Below are positions 1-8,027 of a DNA stretch of 64,000 nucleotides, in pieces. The stretch's first letter is position 1. Every line of letters starts with the position of its first letter. The position numbers and the translations under genes are program-made. Source of the stretch: Armatimonadota bacterium (GTDB taxonomy: Bacteria; Armatimonadota; UBA5829). Location: positions 1 through 64,000 of the forward strand of contig JBDKUO010000069.1 in assembly GCA_039679645.1 (NCBI GenBank), in the 5' to 3' direction. The notes beneath the pieces were generated by a model. The model did not search any database, was not told the DNA's origin, and saw only the letters and a list, made by a program, of their open reading frames with translations.

Positions 1-36
1 ATCAGGTGGCATCGGCATTTCTTTGAACTGTGGCAT
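1..36 (-). CDS. Start of an unidentified CDS running off the left edge
   Basis: An ATG at 34-36 on the minus strand opens a frame that stays open to the window edge and encodes MPQFKEMPMPPD. A strong Shine-Dalgarno sequence, AGGAGGT, lies just upstream at 41-47, which is the main reason to accept it as a gene start. Only 12 residues are visible, so the product cannot be named. The Pro/Met-rich start shows no signal peptide. Confidence 0.4.
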   Translation of the reverse strand, partial: MPQFKEMPMPPD

Positions 37-155
37 GGCAACCTCCTCATATATAGGAGTTCGACATCCAACACATCAATCCATGCCTGATTCTCAATGT
101 TTTAGAAAATAATTTTGAGACAGCCTCGTCAATCCAGAAACGAACTGGAAAAATA

Positions 156-372
156 TTAGAGAACCAAAGGCGTAATATCCATAACCACTCTCTCACCGCG
201 CTCATAAAGCCTCCAACTGGAAAAACTCCCAATCTCCCGGCTCCTGAGCCAGCCCTCGCCGGACAGGATTGGAATGAATATAATTCACCATTGCATAGAG
301 CTTGTTTCTACTGTAAATGGGAAGTGACCGAACCTGTTCTTTCCACGCAGCATAGCGGCTGTGGCCATTGTG
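156..372 (-). pseudogene. Remnant of a REP-associated-type tyrosine (Y1) transposase
   Basis: Read on the minus strand, this stretch encodes a typical C-terminal part of the Y1/RAYT transposase family (PF01797-like): LYAMVNYIHSNPVRRGLA, then a GDWEF segment and, after a frame change, SSWRLYERGE and a short tail. An in-frame TAA at 373-375 blocks the frame upstream. A run of five A on the plus strand at 221-225, where four would keep the frame, shifts the reading before the SSW motif. No catalytic HUH motif or Tyr was found upstream. It is therefore a truncated and frameshifted fossil. The family normally moves short palindromic REP-like elements, which is relevant to the hairpin repeats elsewhere in this window. 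Confidence 0.6.
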
Positions 373-532
373 TTAGCGGCCGCTCACCTCCTACCGCTCT
401 GTTGGGGAGCGTTTCGGATCGCTGGACCGTGCGCAAATACGCCATAAATGTGTCTTCTTTTTATACGCTGTGCATACCTGACAGCCGATTCCATAGAGAA
501 ACAACAAAACTACTATTGAAACGCAATTATTC

Positions 533-2560
533 TCAAGGGTATTCGATGATCCTTACTTCATCCAGATTGAAATTCAATGTCAGCCGGTATTTGCCATCGG
601 ATTCTGACGAAAAAGATTCATCCGAGCGAAGATAAATGCCCTGAGGCGCTTTTTCAGAAGTGAGCGTCAGCATGCCGTCGCAGGTATCATTGCTCTTGAT
701 TGCAATGAATGTCTTGCTGCCATTGCGGTATCTTACGACTTCCCGTTGAATGCTGCCTTGTATTGAGACTTCGTTACGCTCAAGTTGACGCAGTATATAT
801 GAGATGAGGATACGCACATCTTCATTATAAAGCTGGAATGCTGGCACCAAGCTATAGATCACTATCCCGGTCTTTGCATTGCCCTTGGAATATATGACCG
901 GATTGTCATTCCATTTGTAGATTACATTCCAGTCGTCGAATTTCAGGCATGAGACAGTGTTGGAGTAGTCAGCACTGCGGAATCCGCTGATTGCCTGGGC
1001 CTGCTGTGTTTGGTCAATGGTGAGCCCGGATGCAAGGCTTTCCATTAAGTCTGCTGCATTTTGATCAAGGTTTCCACTGAAAAACACTGCCTTGCCAGGC
1101 GTAAACCACTCCCCTACTCCCTTGGTAAACCGGTCCGATATCTGCTGCTGGCAGCCGTCGATTATTAAAACTGGGACGTCTTTGCCATCCCTGCTCAATA
1201 CATCGGGATACTCGTCAAAAGCCATCATAAAAGGCACATCCGAAGATTGCAGCTTGAGGCATGTGGCGTAAAGCGATAATCCGCCTGAAAGCCTGGATAT
1301 ATCCGGGTCAACGTATTCGCAGGTATAATCGCTCACCTTACTGTAAAACACCAGCGCATCAGGTGAGACAACCGCGTTGCGGTAGTCCTCCGGTAAGCTC
1401 ATATATGTATCGATAGTGTTATGCAGCAGTGACTTAATCTTCTGCCACTTCTTTTCCGGGTCTTCCAGCATTGGCTCTCCCCGATACATGCTGTCATAAC
1501 GGAAGTTTGTGTAATCCCAGCAGAAAAAGTCCATCTGGTGCAGGATTACGAGCGAAGCCAGGTGCTGGCGCATCCTATTAAAAGGTAATGACTGCCCGCA
1601 TCCAAAGTAAACGGCATGTCTTTCGCTCCAATCGCGCATGCTTTTGGATTCAATAAAGCCGAGCCCGTCGCAGCGAGATGCAGGGACCGGCATACCAAAC
1701 ACTGAACTCATTAGATCGGAGATAAAGGACCCATAGCTCGAATGGAATGTATTTGAAAGCTCCGTAATGCGAGTATGCGAATATTTACCGTAGTTCTGGC
1801 AAATTGTTGCGGAGCAATGCATAAGCGGGCTCGCGGTGAGATGATCCGCCAGACCTTTTGCATGAGCGTAGCTGCCGATCTCATTAAGGCCCCTGATGTT
1901 ACGGTCCTCCATAAACCGGCGATACTCGATTGTTTGGGGGTCGAAGTCTCCGCTCCCTGTGAACTCTTTCCATGCTTCTACAAGAGATTGCCCATAGCCA
2001 TTTTCGCGGCCCGGGAAATGATCCGGCTCCGCATAGTCGATTATGGTCACTCCCAGATCGGCCAGAGCGTCAATGGACTTGCGGCAAAACTCAATAAACT
2101 CATTAGAGCCGTAGTCGATGTTTGGGTGCCCGTTAACCTGGTCCCAACCGACAGATGGGTTGCTGCCGTCTTTATATTTCTGAACAATGTGGGGATATGT
2201 TTTGCTGAGTTGATTGCCGTATGTATCTGCGAATGGAAAGCCATGGATAAACAGCAGGCCTGCATTGTGGCATGCTTTGATGAGTTCGGCATATCGCTCG
2301 CTTCGGATTTCATCCGGCGAAATACAGGTGCCGTCAATCCCCACGCAAGCGAGTCCGTTGAGCCCTGCTTCTTTCACATCAGAGATAATTTCACTTGGCG
2401 CAGCGGCGTAGTGAAGCCGGAGCTGTCTTTTGGCAGTATCTTGATTGCTCGACAGGCACAGGTTCGACTTGTCCACGCTATCGAACGGTTCGCTTGGATC
2501 ACGTAGAACAGAGTCCACTGGAAACAAGTAATACATGATAAACTTAGGTTTTGTTTGCAA
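533..2560 (-). CDS. Glycosidase-like TIM-barrel protein of unknown substrate
   Basis: 675 residues, no signal peptide. The first 300 residues look like a (beta/alpha)8 barrel of the GH42/GH5-like clan. They include a search-and-travel style opening (residues 50-120), a DYAEPD segment near residue 180, where an acidic catalytic residue could lie, and an HCSATIC segment near 250. The C-terminal third resembles the glutamine-amidotransferase-like and beta-sandwich parts of GH42-type enzymes, for instance VPVLIIDG near 460 followed by a beta-rich end. The substrate cannot be told. TTG is the likely start because AGGGGAGGTG lies eight bases upstream. That Shine-Dalgarno sequence can fold with CACCT next to it. 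A 7-bp hairpin at 2582-2601 separates it from the gene upstream. A glycosidase-like gene of related style begins at 62600. Confidence 0.6.
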   Translation of the reverse strand: MQTKPKFIMYYLFPVDSVLRDPSEPFDSVDKSNLCLSSNQDTAKRQLRLHYAAAPSEIISDVKEAGLNGLACVGIDGTCISPDEIRSERYAELIKACHNAGLLFIHGFPFADTYGNQLSKTYPHIVQKYKDGSNPSVGWDQVNGHPNIDYGSNEFIEFCRKSIDALADLGVTIIDYAEPDHFPGRENGYGQSLVEAWKEFTGSGDFDPQTIEYRRFMEDRNIRGLNEIGSYAHAKGLADHLTASPLMHCSATICQNYGKYSHTRITELSNTFHSSYGSFISDLMSSVFGMPVPASRCDGLGFIESKSMRDWSERHAVYFGCGQSLPFNRMRQHLASLVILHQMDFFCWDYTNFRYDSMYRGEPMLEDPEKKWQKIKSLLHNTIDTYMSLPEDYRNAVVSPDALVFYSKVSDYTCEYVDPDISRLSGGLSLYATCLKLQSSDVPFMMAFDEYPDVLSRDGKDVPVLIIDGCQQQISDRFTKGVGEWFTPGKAVFFSGNLDQNAADLMESLASGLTIDQTQQAQAISGFRSADYSNTVSCLKFDDWNVIYKWNDNPVIYSKGNAKTGIVIYSLVPAFQLYNEDVRILISYILRQLERNEVSIQGSIQREVVRYRNGSKTFIAIKSNDTCDGMLTLTSEKAPQGIYLRSDESFSSESDGKYRLTLNFNLDEVRIIEYP

Positions 2561-2643
2561 GGTGGAACACCTCCCCTAATACATGGACTGGTTTGTCCAT
2601 GCTGATCACTTTATCCTTTGTCTGTTTTTCCCTCTATGCTGCA

Positions 2644-3996
2644 TTACTTTAAATAAACGCTAAATGCCCTCGCATCGAAACCGGGGCAGGATATATCAAA
2701 AGAGTCTCCATTGACCGCGATTTGCTTGTTATCCGCGAATAGCTCATTGACGGTCAGTTTGCGTAAGTCAGGAAACCGCACACGTGCATTCCAGGGCTTT
2801 GCCTGGACATTTGAGAGCAGCAGGGTGTAGCCGCCCGCCGGATTGGTCTTTAGCAGCGTGCGGATAGGGGATGACGACACTGAAGGCGGCAGGTCCTGTA
2901 TATAGACCTCGTAAGGAACACTTGCTGTCGGAGAGAGAATAGATGGCCGCAGACCGGCAATCTCCCTGTTGAGCCCGACAACTGTCTCCCACAGCTCGCG
3001 GGATGCGGCAAGCTGCCTGGCATTTGCTTTTACACGATCCGGTGAAGTGCTGCGATTGTAGTCCGGCTGAGGATCGGGCGCTATGCCGATACACTTGCCG
3101 CCTCTGAGAATGTATGAGTCTATCCCAAAGTAGATTATTCCGGTGGCGCCATGGATCAGCGCAGTGTAAATCATACAGCGCTCCTGCATGGGCGTAGGGA
3201 ATACGCATCTGAATTTGGGATCATCATAGCTGTGAGCCTGGGCGCAAAACCACATCGGCTTTTTCTGTTTTACAGATGACACTGCGAGGCTGATAGATTC
3301 AGGAATACCCATGTCATAACTCAAAGATGTGTGTTTGCCGTTGAGCGGGTAGTTGTCGTGGGATGTGACATCGCCGGAGCTGTTCCATTTGACCCACCAA
3401 TCGGTTGCCGGAGGCGTTATCCAGCAGGCGTCCAGAGCAAATACCGGATGGTTCGGATCGATAGCTTTGATTGCATCACGACGAGCGAGGAATTTTTTGA
3501 ACGCGGCCTCCATGTTCGGTCCCCAGTAAAATCCGGTCGCTTCTTCATCCAGATACCATCCGAGAATGGCAGGGCTATCTTTGTAGGCCTTGACGTCTTC
3601 ATCCGTCGGATGATGCGGAAATAGCTGGATGCCTGATTTTTCGGCGTCGCCGATCAAATCGCTCAGTTTCTGGAGCTCACAGTAGTGGCAGCAGTTGAAG
3701 CCCGAAGCTGCCAGATAATCGAACCCGAGTATGCCGCTGGACTGGTCGTCCAGAACGAAATGATAGATGCCGATCGGCAGGAATGACCTCTGCGGGTCAT
3801 ATTTTGAGAGCATGTGCCCATTACGATCTGTATGGGGTACGCCCTTTTGATAACAGGTTTGAACCGCATTGTCGACTTTGATCCAGTCGGCCATGCTTTG
3901 AGATGTGATAAACATTGACATTGCAACCACCAGCGATAATGCAATCGATACTTTCAGCACGCTATTGAGTCCTTCCAATAAGCAGGTCTGCATCAT
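2644..3996 (-). CDS. Exported glycosidase-like TIM-barrel protein
   Basis: 450 residues. A hydrophobic segment at about residues 14-34 ending in SMADW acts as signal peptide or anchor. The body has features of a (beta/alpha)8 glycosidase-like barrel: FLPIGIYHF near residue 72, LGWYLDEEA near 145 with two adjacent acids, VFALDACW near 185, HDNYPL near 213 and MWFCAQAH near 247. The C-terminal 90 residues are a beta-sandwich-like tail (YTLLLSNVQAKPWNARV). No family can be fixed by eye. Its ATG overlaps the TGA of the upstream DUF481-like gene (ATGA), so the two are probably translated together. A start 3 or more codons downstream is also possible. Confidence 0.6.
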   Translation of the reverse strand: MMQTCLLEGLNSVLKVSIALSLVVAMSMFITSQSMADWIKVDNAVQTCYQKGVPHTDRNGHMLSKYDPQRSFLPIGIYHFVLDDQSSGILGFDYLAASGFNCCHYCELQKLSDLIGDAEKSGIQLFPHHPTDEDVKAYKDSPAILGWYLDEEATGFYWGPNMEAAFKKFLARRDAIKAIDPNHPVFALDACWITPPATDWWVKWNSSGDVTSHDNYPLNGKHTSLSYDMGIPESISLAVSSVKQKKPMWFCAQAHSYDDPKFRCVFPTPMQERCMIYTALIHGATGIIYFGIDSYILRGGKCIGIAPDPQPDYNRSTSPDRVKANARQLAASRELWETVVGLNREIAGLRPSILSPTASVPYEVYIQDLPPSVSSSPIRTLLKTNPAGGYTLLLSNVQAKPWNARVRFPDLRKLTVNELFADNKQIAVNGDSFDISCPGFDARAFSVYLK

Positions 3997-4820
3997 TTAC
4001 CCCTGCTGAAGACAAGCGCAACACGGACCGACTTATCCCAGTCGGACCTGTAGAGGGCTGTGCCCACAATATTGTTCGTGGCATAGGTAAGCCTCATGCT
4101 CAATGCCTGGGTGAGTTTGTAAGTAAGATTTATGCGTGAATCAACGAGACTCTTTTTTGTCCACGGGTCAATGAAGTGCATGTCGCTATCAAGAATAGTC
4201 GACCGGTTTATCGGAGTCTTTAACCTGAGAGCATAAACCATACCGATGTGGCGCTCTACTGTCTCTTTATGCACTGTAACATGTGCAAGCGCAGCTTCGC
4301 ATTCTATTCCCGGCGATATCGTTTTGCCATGGCCGACCGAGACCATATAATAGCCTGACACATCATTAGGATGGTTTTTGTATGCGCTTGGATATTTAGT
4401 ATTCATTAAGCCTGAAACGAACTGGTAGCCTTTCTTTCTATCGCGCCGATATTCAGTGTCGAGATTGTATGTGAAGACATCGGTCTTATAGATTTTCGTT
4501 TTACTGTATGTTCGCGATTGAGTAAACCCATAGCCTGCTTTCAACCACCATTTTCTGCGTTCTGCCATACTGGTTATGTTCATGCGGCCATAAAACTGAT
4601 CAGAGATATCGGAAGAAAAACCACTAAACTCGGCTTCGGTCCGTAGAGATGATTTGGCGGGTTTGGCAGCGGGCTTGGTTTGGTTTGCACTCTTTGGAGG
4701 ACTTGATTTGACTGTTTTGCTGCCTGTTTGAGAAGAACTAGCGCTTGGTTGTGTTGGTTGAGACGCAAAGCATGGGGCCAACGTACATATGATAACAAGA
4801 ACCACAGCAATTACTTTCAC
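3993..4820 (-). CDS. Predicted outer-membrane beta-barrel, DUF481-like
   Basis: About 275 residues. A GTG start at 4818-4820 with GGAG eight bases upstream gives a clean signal peptide (VKVIAVVLVIICTLAPCFAS). The longer frame back to 4931 adds 37 residues that do not look coding. A Ser/Lys/Pro-rich linker follows the signal. From about residue 75 there are alternating hydrophobic and polar strands (WWLKAGYGFTQSR, YNLDTEYRRDRKKGYQFV, SGYYMVSVGHGKT) and a C-terminal strand VRVALVFSRGK. This pattern fits the salt-induced outer-membrane protein family DUF481. It is coupled by ATGA to the exported glycosidase-like gene downstream. The start is divergent from the FmdB-type gene. Confidence 0.55.
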   Translation of the reverse strand: MKVIAVVLVIICTLAPCFASQPTQPSASSSQTGSKTVKSSPPKSANQTKPAAKPAKSSLRTEAEFSGFSSDISDQFYGRMNITSMAERRKWWLKAGYGFTQSRTYSKTKIYKTDVFTYNLDTEYRRDRKKGYQFVSGLMNTKYPSAYKNHPNDVSGYYMVSVGHGKTISPGIECEAALAHVTVHKETVERHIGMVYALRLKTPINRSTILDSDMHFIDPWTKKSLVDSRINLTYKLTQALSMRLTYATNNIVGTALYRSDWDKSVRVALVFSRGK

Positions 4821-4956
4821 AGAGCTACTCCAGCAAAAAACACCTAAATGACATAGACAATAACCTGTTATTTGCAAGCGCGGCGTTATCCTTCGAGGAA
4901 TGCGTCGAATTAATGTGACCAGGGTCTGCATGGATCATGCATGGATCAAACAAGGA

Positions 4957-4985
4957 TTGTCGAACAGGTATAAACAGAGTATAAT
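4957..4985 (+). promoter_or_regulatory. Sigma70-type promoter of the FmdB-type gene
   Basis: TTGTCG at 4957-4962 and TATAAT at 4980-4985 are separated by 17 bases. Transcription would begin near 4992, upstream of the start at 5018 but downstream of the ATG at 4985 that opens the longer frame. This supports the shorter protein. Confidence 0.6.
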
Positions 4986-5017
4986 TGAACTTGATACAAT
5001 TTAGAGGTGAAGTACAA

Positions 5018-5287
5018 ATGCCTACGTACGTCTATCGGTGCAAAAAGTGCGGGCACCAGTTTGAAATAGTTCAAAAAATGAAGGACAAGCCGCTTACGGA
5101 ATGCCCCAAGTGTAAAGGAGAGATCGCAAGGCTCCTTTTCCCGGTTGGAATAGTTTTCAAAGGTCCCGGATTTCACGTAAATGATTATCCCAGTCCGGGC
5201 GCACGGGCGACCACTACTGCCGGCATGAGCAAGAGCAAACCCTCCCCCAAAACCGATAAGGAAACTACGACTGCGGCCAAGGGTTAA
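5018..5287 (+). CDS. FmdB-type zinc-ribbon protein
   Basis: 89 residues beginning MPTYVYRCKKCGHQFE, the signature start of the FmdB/CxxC putative regulatory family. Two knuckles, CKKC and CPKC, are placed to hold one zinc ion. A Ser/Thr/Lys-rich tail follows. The ATG at 5018 is preceded by AGAGGTGA and a promoter, while the extra N-terminal residues of the longer frame do not fit the family. Members are small and of largely unproven function, often called regulatory. The gene stands alone with its own promoter, upstream of carD. Confidence 0.85.
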   Translation: MPTYVYRCKKCGHQFEIVQKMKDKPLTECPKCKGEIARLLFPVGIVFKGPGFHVNDYPSPGARATTTAGMSKSKPSPKTDKETTTAAKG

Positions 5288-5394
5288 CGATGCATGTCAA
5301 ATCCACGAAATAATCGGTGGAAAATCCGGCTGCGCCGAACAATGGAATACTTGAATAGCAACAAATTTAACACGTCTGCCAATCAATGTGAACC

Positions 5395-5423
5395 TTGACT
5401 TAGTGTGCAAAACGTAGTAATAT
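5395..5423 (+). promoter_or_regulatory. Sigma70-type promoter of carD
   Basis: TTGACT at 5395-5400 and TAATAT at 5418-5423 have a 17-base spacer. Transcription from about 5430 gives a leader of roughly 120 bases before carD. The leader holds G/C-rich words around 5490-5520, but no known riboswitch was recognised. Confidence 0.6.
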
Positions 5424-5548
5424 GTATTTGTCTTATTTATAACTCCACCATTAGTTTGCGCCGAAAAACTTCTCGGACGGGTTTTATGCTACGGGTTCCC
5501 AGCCCCAAAAATCCCGGCGTGACTTAACGAAAGGGGACTGTTTTCCTA

Positions 5549-6022
5549 ATGGATATCGGTGATACAGTCTTACACCCTAGATATGGCGTAGGAACCATAG
5601 ACGCCATCGAACGTCGCGAGCAGGACGGTGAATGCCGCGAGTACTACGTGATCCCCAAGCCATCTATATGCTCCACTATTTTCGTCCCTGTCGATTCTGC
5701 GGATGAACTCGGACTTCGTCCGGTTTCAACTCCGGACAAGCTCGAAGAGGCTCTTCACATTCTCTCGGGTGATGAAGATGTGCCCAAAAGTGACGGCCTG
5801 CGGAATCTTACCTGGGGTGATCCTCTTGCTCTTGCGGGCGCAATCCGCCGGGGGGTCACAGAGCCGAAATCTCGTTACCCAAAAGTCAGCGAACAGCACC
5901 AGCTCAAGAGAGCAAAGAAGCTGCTTGCCGAAGAGGTGTCGGTGGTCCTTGGTATGACGGAAGAGAGCGTGATTGCAATAATAGACGATCCTTCCGTGCA
6001 CCCGGTGGGTGCTGCCCACTAA
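5549..6022 (+). CDS. carD: CarD/CdnL-type transcription regulator
   Basis: 157 residues. The N-terminus (GDTVLHPRYGVGTIDAIERR) is the Tudor-like RNA-polymerase-interacting domain seen in CarD, CdnL and the TRCF RID. The rest is predicted helical (LEEALHILSG, QHQLKRAKKLLAEEVSVVLG), as in CarD family C-terminal domains that contact promoter DNA at the -10 edge. CarD proteins stabilise the open complex of housekeeping promoters. GAAAGGGG lies upstream of the ATG. The TAA stop is the first codon inside a 99-bp dispersed repeat (see 6018-6116), so the last residues and the 3' UTR are defined by that element. Confidence 0.8.
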   Translation: MDIGDTVLHPRYGVGTIDAIERREQDGECREYYVIPKPSICSTIFVPVDSADELGLRPVSTPDKLEEALHILSGDEDVPKSDGLRNLTWGDPLALAGAIRRGVTEPKSRYPKVSEQHQLKRAKKLLAEEVSVVLGMTEESVIAIIDDPSVHPVGAAH

Positions 6023-6116
6023 GCAATTTACGCTTAGTAAATTGCACGGTTGCTTGTGGTTTTAGTGATGAAAAAACTATAGCGTTGTGCAAGCGACATA
6101 CCGTGAATTACTTAGT
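6018..6116 (+). repeat. 99-bp dispersed element, copy 1, providing the carD stop codon
   Basis: This stretch matches, with scattered substitutions, the reverse complement of 33656-33754; both copies are exactly 99 bp. Its ends form imperfect inverted repeats (ACTAAGCAATTTACG against ACTAAGTAATTCACG). The first segment folds as GCAATTTAC-GCTTA-GTAAATTGC directly after the stop codon. The TAA of carD is bases 3-5 of the element. No target duplication is visible. The hairpin has no strong T-run, so it is not a textbook terminator. Confidence 0.8.
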
Positions 6117-6205
6117 TTGGTTCAGTAGCAGGCAATAGTGTATCGTCAACACTTATCAGGTCCCTTAGGAGGGCTCTGGTAAGTGGGTGCACGTCGAGGT
6201 CTAGG

Positions 6206-7183
6206 TCAGCTCAGCATCTCGACGAAGCTTTCAATTCTAACCTTTGTCCGCGCATCCAGTTTTGTAGGGGAATCGCCTTCGATCGTCAGGATCGGAACGT
6301 CTATTCGGCTGCGAATGATCAAGTCCTGAATCTGCCTGAAACAAAAACTCTGGGTGTAATGGATCAGCCCTGTTAGATTGCGCCTCTTTATTTCACGATT
6401 TATATCTTCTATCCTGCCGAATACATCATATGGGTAGGTATACAGGGTATACTGCTCCACTAGGTCCGTCGTCTCAAACGGCATCGAAAACTGCCGTACA
6501 ACCTCATTAAACACTATTCGCACCCCCAGGCTCTCGACGTATTGGTAAAAGTCTGTAAAGATAGGTGGGATGCCGATAAAACCAAGCTTGAGTTGTGAGT
6601 TATGGGTTATGGGTTGTGAGTCGACATCGGCGAGACGTTTGTCGACATCCGCTTCAAATGCATCAGGGTTACCCATAAAATCGCTGCAGTTGATCTGGTA
6701 GTAGTGGTTTTCGAACGAAGATATGGCTCCGGTGCGCCAGGTGGTCTCGTCGAGTTGGGCTACTTTTTGCCGGATCCTGTCGAGACGCGCTTTCCATGCT
6801 AGAGAGGCCTCCCAAGTCGTTGCCAACCGGTCGATGAGTTTGCCGATATTCATGCGCAGCAGGTCGCGGTCGCGCCCATATGGATAAGCGAACGGTATAA
6901 TATCGATTCCGGCCATCTCCAGAGTCTCGACCATCGCCTGTGTCTGTGAGCAATCGCCTTCGACGACTGCAATCAGCGCGTCAATATCTGTTTTCTTTGC
7001 AGCCGAATAGATCCCTTTGATCCATCCGCACGCGTTCCGGGGATACCCGTCATACTCTGCCTCTGCTACCATCGCGGAAGCATTTTCGGAGGTTATAAAA
7101 ATGTTGTTTAGGTCTACCGGCACGCAGCCCGCCGCATAGACAACTTCAACGGGTATGGTTGATGTAATTCCTATTTTTTTCAT
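6206..7183 (-). CDS. 2-hydroxyacyl-CoA dehydratase / benzoyl-CoA reductase-like Fe-S protein
   Basis: 325 residues resembling the HgdB/BcrB/C superfamily (PF06050-like). It has a Cys in the opening YAAGCVPVDL loop (C20), a second in RNACGWIKG (C52), a third in VEGDCSQTQ (C78) and a later one in the QSFCFRQ segment. These could ligate an Fe-S cluster. Family members use such clusters for radical or two-electron chemistry, usually with a separate ATP-driven activator, which is not seen here. The ATG overlaps the queE TGA (ATGA), so it is co-translated with the 7-deazaguanine pathway gene. An A+T-rich repeat word is inserted in frame near residues 188-198. The role in queuosine or another pathway is not known. 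Confidence 0.65.
   Translation of the reverse strand: MKKIGITSTIPVEVVYAAGCVPVDLNNIFITSENASAMVAEAEYDGYPRNACGWIKGIYSAAKKTDIDALIAVVEGDCSQTQAMVETLEMAGIDIIPFAYPYGRDRDLLRMNIGKLIDRLATTWEASLAWKARLDRIRQKVAQLDETTWRTGAISSFENHYYQINCSDFMGNPDAFEADVDKRLADVDSQPITHNSQLKLGFIGIPPIFTDFYQYVESLGVRIVFNEVVRQFSMPFETTDLVEQYTLYTYPYDVFGRIEDINREIKRRNLTGLIHYTQSFCFRQIQDLIIRSRIDVPILTIEGDSPTKLDARTKVRIESFVEMLS
6590..6622 (-). repeat. A+T-rich word repeat inside the dehydratase-like gene
   Basis: On the minus strand this reads as variations of ACTCACAAC/CCATAAC/CCATAACTC. It encodes the low-complexity stretch DSQPITHNSQL in the dehydratase-like protein. The same word family occurs between genes at 8491-8520 and 49719-49756, which suggests that it entered the gene as a repeat. 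Confidence 0.55.
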
Positions 7184-8022
7184 GGCATATCGAGCATTTT
7201 ATGGCACTGCGGGATTACACGAACGTCACTCAGCGCATCCATTGCGATATCCTGCATATGAATAAGAGATATCGCACTGAAGCCTGCGCCGCTGACGGGC
7301 TGGATCACAAGAGGTATCTTGCGGTCGACTGAAGCTATTATCTCTGCGCACCTGCAAATCTCTTCATCAGGAGTGACGGGCGCAACTACAGCCTTTACAA
7401 ACACTTCTTTTTGCGCAGCGACTTCAAGAAACTGCTTATGCGCTTCCCACAGGCCGGGAACACCGCTGGCACTCGGAAGTTTTATATCCATTGCTGCGAT
7501 ATCCGTGTGTTCTATAACACGAGCTAATGCATCCGGCAGAGTGCCGTTGGTCTCGAGATATGTGATCATCCCAGCGCTCTTGATATCAGGCATAAGTCGA
7601 GCCAGAAAATCAGCCTGAACGAGAGGCTCGCCGCCCGTAAGCGCAATTACTTTCGATTCGAGCCTGTGGCATGCCGCGATCACCGTTTCGGTATCGACAG
7701 GATTCGGCATTTCGTCAAATTTCTGATTGCCTGCTCCGAGTTCAATTCGGGCTGCTGCGGGTTTTTGATCGCGTGAGCCTTTGGTGTCGCAGTAATTACA
7801 TGAGAGGTTGCATCCGGCAAGCCTGACAAATGTCTGCCTCTGACCGCAATAAATACCTTCGCCCTGGATAGACGCAAATATCTCGCACACCCAGCCGGAA
7901 AGATTTCTATCACGAAAGCACGAAAGCTGGGAAGCACGAAAATCGAATTTCATGTTTTCGTAATTTCGTGTTTTCGTGATTAAATTCTGCAGTGGTTTTG
8001 CTGGGTCATGTTGCTTAGCCAT
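7180..8022 (-). CDS. queE: 7-carboxy-7-deazaguanine synthase (radical SAM)
   Basis: QueE converts 6-carboxy-tetrahydropterin to 7-carboxy-7-deazaguanine in preQ0/queuosine synthesis. EIFASIQGEG is the family start motif. The radical-SAM cluster motif CNLSCNYC (CX3CX2C) follows, then TGGEPL for SAM binding and YLETNGTLP. The ATG at 8022 lies five bases after the queD stop. Residues 14-37 are encoded by a 72-bp inverted-repeat element (7909-7980). Removing it joins the N-terminus to LSGWVCEIF at the normal family length, so the insertion is a 24-codon in-frame addition ahead of the catalytic core. An alternative start at an internal ATG within the element (MKFDF) is possible. Coupled to the dehydratase-like gene downstream. 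Confidence 0.88.
   Translation of the reverse strand: MAKQHDPAKPLQNLITKTRNYENMKFDFRASQLSCFRDRNLSGWVCEIFASIQGEGIYCGQRQTFVRLAGCNLSCNYCDTKGSRDQKPAAARIELGAGNQKFDEMPNPVDTETVIAACHRLESKVIALTGGEPLVQADFLARLMPDIKSAGMITYLETNGTLPDALARVIEHTDIAAMDIKLPSASGVPGLWEAHKQFLEVAAQKEVFVKAVVAPVTPDEEICRCAEIIASVDRKIPLVIQPVSGAGFSAISLIHMQDIAMDALSDVRVIPQCHKMLDMP
7909..7980. repeat. Inverted-repeat element inserted in the queE N-terminus
   Basis: The ends ATCACGAAAGCACGAAA (7909-7925) and TTTCGTGTTTTCGTGAT (7964-7980) pair over 17 bases with one mismatch. A second element with the same ends lies at 21772-21898. This copy is 72 bp, a multiple of three, and lies wholly inside the queE reading frame. Confidence 0.75.
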
Positions 8023-8027
8023 AGGGA

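Noticed and set aside
291-635. Plus-strand open frame of 114 codons at the left edge
   Set aside because: It overlaps the transposase remnant and the end of the glycosidase-like gene on the other strand, has no ribosome-binding site and no protein-like composition.
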